Position numbers and translations under genes: made by a program. The notes beneath the pieces were generated by a model, which worked only from the letters and a program-made list of their open reading frames with translations, had not been told where the DNA came from and ran no database searches. A DNA stretch of 9,973 nucleotides from Candidatus Rifleibacteriota bacterium. Lineage in GTDB: Bacteria; UBP17; UBA6191; JACPRK01. Below are positions 7,167 to 9,973 of this stretch, piece by piece. Position 1 is the stretch's first letter. Every line of letters starts with the position of its first letter. The stretch spans positions 1 through 9,973 of the forward strand of contig JACQZL010000399.1 of the NCBI GenBank assembly GCA_016213865.1, read 5' to 3'.

Positions 7167-7203
7167 GGCGGCATCGCCAAGTGGTAAGGCAACTGATTGC
7201 AAA
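7167..7203 (+). pseudogene. 5' half of tRNA-Cys(GCA), cut at the anticodon loop (likely att site)
   Basis: The 37 bp match the first half of bacterial tRNA-Cys: acceptor strand GGCGGCA, TC, D-arm GCC-AAGTGGTAA-GGC, A26, anticodon-stem strand ACTGA and loop TTGCAAA with anticodon GCA. The 3' strand should begin TCAGT and later give a T-arm and TGCCGCC, but the sequence becomes GGATGAATTGC and no such continuation follows in the next 100 bp. The break falls exactly at the end of the anticodon loop, a standard crossover region for tyrosine recombinases, and such a recombinase lies 386 bp to the right. I read this as one attachment junction of an integrated element. A decayed tRNA copy is the alternative. 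It cannot make a working tRNA as it stands. Confidence 0.75.
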
Positions 7204-7250
7204 GGATGAATTGCATCGGTTGGCGTCCCGCCGTTGGAGGGGTTGAACTG

Positions 7251-7282
7251 GCCGATTCGCCTGTATTGGGGCGGCTTTTCTT
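7251..7282 (+). terminator. Weak candidate intrinsic terminator
   Basis: TCGCC (7257-7261) can pair with GGCGG (7270-7274, one G-U) across an 8-nt loop; alternatively GCCG (7251-7254) pairs with CGGC (7272-7275). A TTTTCTT tract follows (7276-7282). The stem is short, but the T-run is conspicuous in this GC-rich DNA. It would stop transcripts entering from the broken tRNA. Confidence 0.3.
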
Positions 7283-7410
7283 ACGCCTTGAGCAGCGGCC
7301 CGCGTTGCTTCCCCGGCGCTGAGTTTTCACGGCTCTGCAGGCCCCGCGCGTACCCGGGATCAACTTGATGGACTGGGTCTTGCATGGGCTTGGTCGGCGC
7401 GCTGTTCCGG

Positions 7411-7488
7411 CCCGAGGAAGGGGACGGGCGGCTCATGACAATTTGGCAGGCTGCAGGACGTTTCGAATTTCGTGACCCGAGGAAGGGG
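7411..7488. repeat. 13-bp direct repeat CCCGAGGAAGGGG
   Basis: Perfect copies lie at 7411-7423 and 7476-7488, 65 bp apart from start to start, between the tRNA half and the recombinase. They are possible recombinase or accessory-factor binding sites; this is inferred from position only. Confidence 0.45.
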
Positions 7489-7490
7489 GC

Positions 7491-7521
7491 AGCCGCGAGG
7501 CCGATCGCCTGCCTCGCGGCT
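7491..7521 (-). other. Perfect 10-bp hairpin downstream of the recombinase
   Basis: AGCCGCGAGG (7491-7500) and CCTCGCGGCT (7512-7521) are exact complements around an 11-nt loop, 68 bp past the recombinase stop. There is no U-tract on the minus strand, so it is more likely an mRNA 3'-end stabiliser, a factor-dependent stop or a binding site than a classical terminator. Confidence 0.5.
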
Positions 7522-7588
7522 TCCTGACGGTTCTGGGGTACGCCCGTCATCGCCCTCCCCACGACAACGGGCCGATGTCCGCGCCGAT

Positions 7589-8569
7589 CTACAGCCCGAG
7601 CTTTCCCGAAGCGTTGTCGATCAGCAAATTCGCCTGCCGGATGTATCGGTGAAGGGTCGTGCTTCCTGCGGCATGCCCGGTCTGGAGAGCGATCACCCGA
7701 TCGGACACTCCCGAGGAAGCCGCCACTGTGCAGAACGACACCCGCAGACTGTGGCTGCTGAAAGCCTTGGGATCCAGGCCGGTGAGCTTCATGGCCCGCT
7801 TCACGATCAGAGCCACACACTGATCGTCGAGCTTCCGGCCAAGCACCGCACCAGTTCTGGAGACCGGGCGGAAGATCGGGCTTTCGGCTTCGGTGATTCT
7901 CGCTGCCTCGATCCACTTCCTGAGCGCAAGCACCGGGCAGGTTTCCGCCTGCGTCCCGAAGACGATTCCCACGGTTCTCCCGTGTCCCATGGGGTCGGTC
8001 TTGGAAAAGCGAAGCTGAATCGAGAGGCCACCACTTACGAACGAGACATCCGAAAGCTGGAGGCTTACAATTTCGCTCCTTCGCATGCCGGAGGCGAACC
8101 CGAGCAGCAGGATAGCGCGGTCTCGAAGTCCCCTGATATCGTTCGGCAGCCGGGACAGAGCAGTTCGAAGATCCTGAACGGTGAAAGCCGCCTTGCCCTG
8201 AGCGCGGCTTCCCCTCGTTCGCAAGATCCCGGCAAGCACGGCCTTGACCGCCACGTGAGCCACCGGGCTTTCGTGTTCGGCGGTCTTGTGGGCCACGGAG
8301 ATGGAAGCCAACCGGCGCCGGAGGGTTGACGCCTTCTTCCCCGTCTCTGCCAGCGCGGTTAGGTAGAGGCACACGGTCTGCGGTTCGGCAGGCAGGGAGA
8401 CAAGCCCGCGAGACTGACACCAGGACTCGAAGTCTGTCCAGTCGGAGCGGTAGGCTTTCCTGGTGTTCTCGGCCCTCGCGAGCCTGGCAAACTCGATGGC
8501 CTTCCGGGCGAGGTCATGCGCTTCGGCGATCTGGGCGGTCGGCTGGAGGGGGACGAGTGCGGTTTCCAT
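7589..8569 (-). CDS. Tyrosine recombinase / phage-type integrase
   Basis: A complete 326-residue site-specific tyrosine recombinase, close to the XerC/D-like family's usual ~300 residues. The N-terminal SAM-like core-binding domain (about 15-115) precedes the catalytic domain (about 125-320). The full active site is visible: R163 in GMRRSE, K190 in the beta-hairpin SKTD, H273-S-L-R276, H299 in TGHAAGST, and the nucleophile Y309 in TLHRYIR. The ATG at 8569 has GAGG 6 nt upstream, and an AT-rich stretch (about 8585-8650) lies before it. The gene stands alone and reads towards the tRNA-Cys half 386 bp downstream. Such enzymes insert and excise mobile elements at short shared sites, often in tRNA genes, so it is probably the integrase of the element whose end is at 7203. 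No directionality factor is recognisable next to it. Nothing suggests inactivation. Confidence 0.93.
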   Translation of the reverse strand: METALVPLQPTAQIAEAHDLARKAIEFARLARAENTRKAYRSDWTDFESWCQSRGLVSLPAEPQTVCLYLTALAETGKKASTLRRRLASISVAHKTAEHESPVAHVAVKAVLAGILRTRGSRAQGKAAFTVQDLRTALSRLPNDIRGLRDRAILLLGFASGMRRSEIVSLQLSDVSFVSGGLSIQLRFSKTDPMGHGRTVGIVFGTQAETCPVLALRKWIEAARITEAESPIFRPVSRTGAVLGRKLDDQCVALIVKRAMKLTGLDPKAFSSHSLRVSFCTVAASSGVSDRVIALQTGHAAGSTTLHRYIRQANLLIDNASGKLGL

Positions 8570-8908
8570 GTTTTTCCTCGGGGCTGTGAACGGGCTATAA
8601 CCGGTGATTATCGCTGCAATCTGTACCTATTAGTATTGTTTATCATTCTGCCCTCGGTGCCAATCCTCCACGTGAAGAAAGGTCGCGAGAATGATGTGCT
8701 GGAGCCGCCAGTCAACATCGCCCCATAGGCCAACGTGACCCGGTGGCCAGCCTGGTCAGCCGCAAGACCAGACCAGCGCCTCGGCCAACTACGGTGTGGA
8801 GACCACACTAACAAACGGGCGGCAGTCAGCGGCCAGCGTGAGCAAGCGGGCCAGCCGACCGCCCGGGGGATCACCCCAAAGCCGACAGTAACCTCGCGAG
8901 TGGGCAAC

Positions 8909-8917
8909 TGCTAGAAT
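8909..8917 (+). promoter_or_regulatory. Candidate extended -10 of the collagen-like gene
   Basis: TG-C-TAGAAT fits the extended -10 pattern TGnTATAAT with one mismatch in the hexamer. It is 77 bp before the ATG. There is no clear -35, as is usual for extended -10 promoters. Confidence 0.35.
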
Positions 8918-8980
8918 GCTGAGGCTGTACGGAGGCGTTGCCCCCAGCTTCCGCCGAACACGGGGGCCGTTCAAGGCAAG

Positions 8981-8986
8981 AGGAGG
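8981..8986 (+). promoter_or_regulatory. Shine-Dalgarno of the collagen-like gene
   Basis: AGGAGG lies 8 nt before the ATG at 8995 and fixes this start. Confidence 0.75.
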
Positions 8987-8994
8987 CACGGGTC

Positions 8995-9973
8995 ATGATC
9001 GTGACAAGCCAGTTCAATGATGTGCTGCATCGTCTGCCACGTTTTGTGGTGTGTGGCCTGCTCTTTTCTGCTGTCGCATTCTCTGATCTTCTCGCTCAGA
9101 GTACGACCCTGCATCGCGGTCTGAATCTGATCTCTGTGCCTCGGCCACCAACTGGATACACGGCTGCCGATCTCATGCGTGACTCGGGAGCGCGATTCGT
9201 GGCACGGTCCAAGTCCGAAGGAGAAGGAAACTCGGCCAGGTTTGAGGTCTATCATCCGGGTCTGGGGGTTCCGCCTTGGAGCGTAGACGGAAGATCGGGA
9301 TACCTCGTTGGCATGGCGCAGACGAAGGCAACCACGCTTCCACAGAAGAACACGCCTCCTCTCTTGGTCATCTATCAACCCCCTCCGGCAACGCCTGGGC
9401 AGACCGTCAGGATCCAGGCCGCTGCTTATGACGCTGAAGATGATTCTCTCGTTTACGCCTGGCAACCCTCTTCTGGAACCCCGCCTGTTAGTCTCTCTGG
9501 AACGGACACCGTGACGCTCTCGTTCCAATTCAGCGCGACACCAGTGCCGCACGTGTTCACACTCACTGTCCGCGATCCCCAAGGAGGCAAGACCCAAGCT
9601 TCGGTGGCCGTTGTTCCTGCGACTACGTCCGTGACAGGCCCACAGGGGCCAAAGGGCGAGCCTGGCGCAACTGGGTCTCAAGGCCCCAAGGGAGATACCG
9701 GGTCTGTTGGGCCGCAAGGGCCAAAGGGAGACAAGGGGGATACCGGACTAATCGGTTCACAAGGGCCGAAGGGCGACACGGGAAGCGCGGGTTCCCAAGG
9801 CCCGAAGGGCGATACCGGGAACACCGGCCCGCAGGGTCTGCAGGGCGTCCAGGGGACAAGAGGGACTACCGGCCCTGTCGGCCCGCAAGGGCCTCAGGGG
9901 CCTGCCGGTTCGCAAGGCCCGAAGGGCGACACTGGCAACGCTGGCCCGCAAGGGCCGCAAGGTGTCCAGGGAA
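8995..9973 (+). CDS. Secreted collagen-like protein, 5' part (runs off the right edge)
   Basis: The frame stays open from the ATG at 8995 to the window edge (326 codons, no stop). Residues 1-35 are a signal peptide with a hydrophobic core (about 17-34) and likely cleavage after LLAQ. Residues 39-107 form a small module beginning [10 protein letters not shown] and ending GYLVGM, a beta-rich type I know from secreted bacterial proteins but cannot name surely. Residues 122-207 look like a PKD/cadherin-like Ig-fold ([14 protein letters not shown] ... [13 protein letters not shown]). From Gly215 there are 37 uninterrupted Gly-X-Y triplets rich in GPQ, GPK and GDT, expected to form a triple helix, with the modules before it displayed outside the cell. 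By analogy such proteins form surface filaments or adhesins; the real role is unknown. Base composition seems less GC-rich than in the left half of the window, and its position beyond the recombinase suggests it belongs to the integrated element. Confidence 0.88.
   Translation, partial: MIVTSQFNDVLHRLPRFVVCGLLFSAVAFSDLLAQSTTLHRGLNLISVPRPPTGYTAADLMRDSGARFVARSKSEGEGNSARFEVYHPGLGVPPWSVDGRSGYLVGMAQTKATTLPQKNTPPLLVIYQPPPATPGQTVRIQAAAYDAEDDSLVYAWQPSSGTPPVSLSGTDTVTLSFQFSATPVPHVFTLTVRDPQGGKTQASVAVVPATTSVTGPQGPKGEPGATGSQGPKGDTGSVGPQGPKGDKGDTGLIGSQGPKGDTGSAGSQGPKGDTGNTGPQGLQGVQGTRGTTGPVGPQGPQGPAGSQGPKGDTGNAGPQGPQGVQG
9637..9973 (+). repeat. Gly-X-Y coding repeat, 9-bp periodic
   Basis: Every third codon is Gly throughout. 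Longer DNA units recur, such as CAAGG(C/G)CC(G/C)AAGGG(C/A)GA(T/C)AC, in phase with the 9-bp triplet repeat. At least four blocks encode [10 protein letters not shown], so the array probably grew by internal duplication and may vary in length between strains. Confidence 0.85.

Larger units (their letters stand above)
7204..7588. other. Non-coding stretch between tRNA half and recombinase
   Basis: I see no convincing gene here. It holds a weak terminator-like site, a 13-bp direct repeat and a 10-bp perfect hairpin, each listed separately. By analogy with other integrative elements, the recombinase's arm-binding sites could be here. Confidence 0.5.
8570..8994. other. Non-coding region between divergent recombinase and collagen-like gene
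   Basis: No believable gene is visible. The part next to the recombinase (about 8585-8655) is AT-rich compared with its surroundings and should carry its promoter, with a short ATAA...TTAT dyad at about 8596-8610. Further right are inverted repeats: GTGTGG/CCACAC (8794-8799, 8803-8808), CGGGCGG/CCGCCCG (8816-8822, 8859-8865) and GCCCCC/GGGGGC (8940-8945, 8962-8967). The last would lie in the 5' leader of the collagen-like gene. Confidence 0.5.

Noticed and set aside
7167..7240. Intact tRNA-Cys gene
   Set aside because: After the anticodon loop there is no strand able to pair with ACTGA as TCAGT, no T-arm of normal form, and no TGCCGCC to close the acceptor stem.
7198..7290. Group I intron in the tRNA anticodon loop
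   Set aside because: No 3' exon was found downstream, and I see no P/Q/R/S-type core elements. A recombinase junction explains the break better.
7281..8420. 379-codon open frame on the minus strand overlapping the recombinase
   Set aside because: It uses another frame of the same strand as a gene with a complete tyrosine recombinase active site; its translation shows no domain.
8608..8907. 99-codon open frame on the minus strand upstream of the recombinase
   Set aside because: There is no good ribosome binding site and no recognisable domain or membrane pattern, and it spans the region that should hold the recombinase promoter.
9637..9973. CRISPR-like or non-coding tandem repeat
   Set aside because: The repeat is 9-bp periodic and keeps Gly in every third codon of an open frame with a signal peptide; it is collagen-like coding sequence.

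Overview
The window looks like chromosomal DNA from a GC-rich, Gram-negative-type bacterium. The evidence is envelope-directed pseudopilins, a Tat-like Rieske protein and exported proteins with classical signal peptides. A secreted ADP-ribosylglycohydrolase-family protein, a cytochrome b fused to a di-haem cytochrome c, and a CACGAAG-type intergenic repeat would suit Planctomycetota or a related phylum. That placement is inference from gene content; there is no rRNA or other marker here to settle it.

Positions 38-2991 hold three minus-strand genes, tightly packed and partly overlapping: a large GspK/PilX-like protein, a GspJ/PilW-like pseudopilin and a PilV/GspI-like pseudopilin. They look like the minor-pseudopilin set of a type IV pilus or type II secretion machine. 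A short divergent region separates them from a plus-strand operon (3100-6818). This operon encodes an exported ADP-ribosylglycohydrolase-family protein, a Rieske iron-sulfur protein that starts inside the previous stop codon (ATGA), and a 549-residue fusion of cytochrome b6, subunit IV and di-haem cytochrome c. The last two would form a compact quinol:electron-acceptor oxidoreductase (bc-type complex).

Positions 6819-7166 are non-coding and hold a degenerate CACGAAG inverted repeat followed by several perfect GC-rich inverted repeats. At 7167-7203 lies a clear 5' half of a tRNA-Cys(GCA) gene that breaks off exactly at the end of the anticodon loop. About 390 bp further on, a complete tyrosine recombinase (7589-8569, minus strand) reads towards that broken tRNA. 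This is the layout of the end of an integrated element, and the average GC content appears lower to the right of it.

Beyond the recombinase is a 425-bp non-coding stretch. It is followed by the start of a secreted collagen-like protein (8995 to the right edge): signal peptide, a small beta-rich module, a PKD/cadherin-like module, then at least 37 uninterrupted Gly-X-Y triplets. This gene is probably cargo of the element, but the other end of the element is outside the window.
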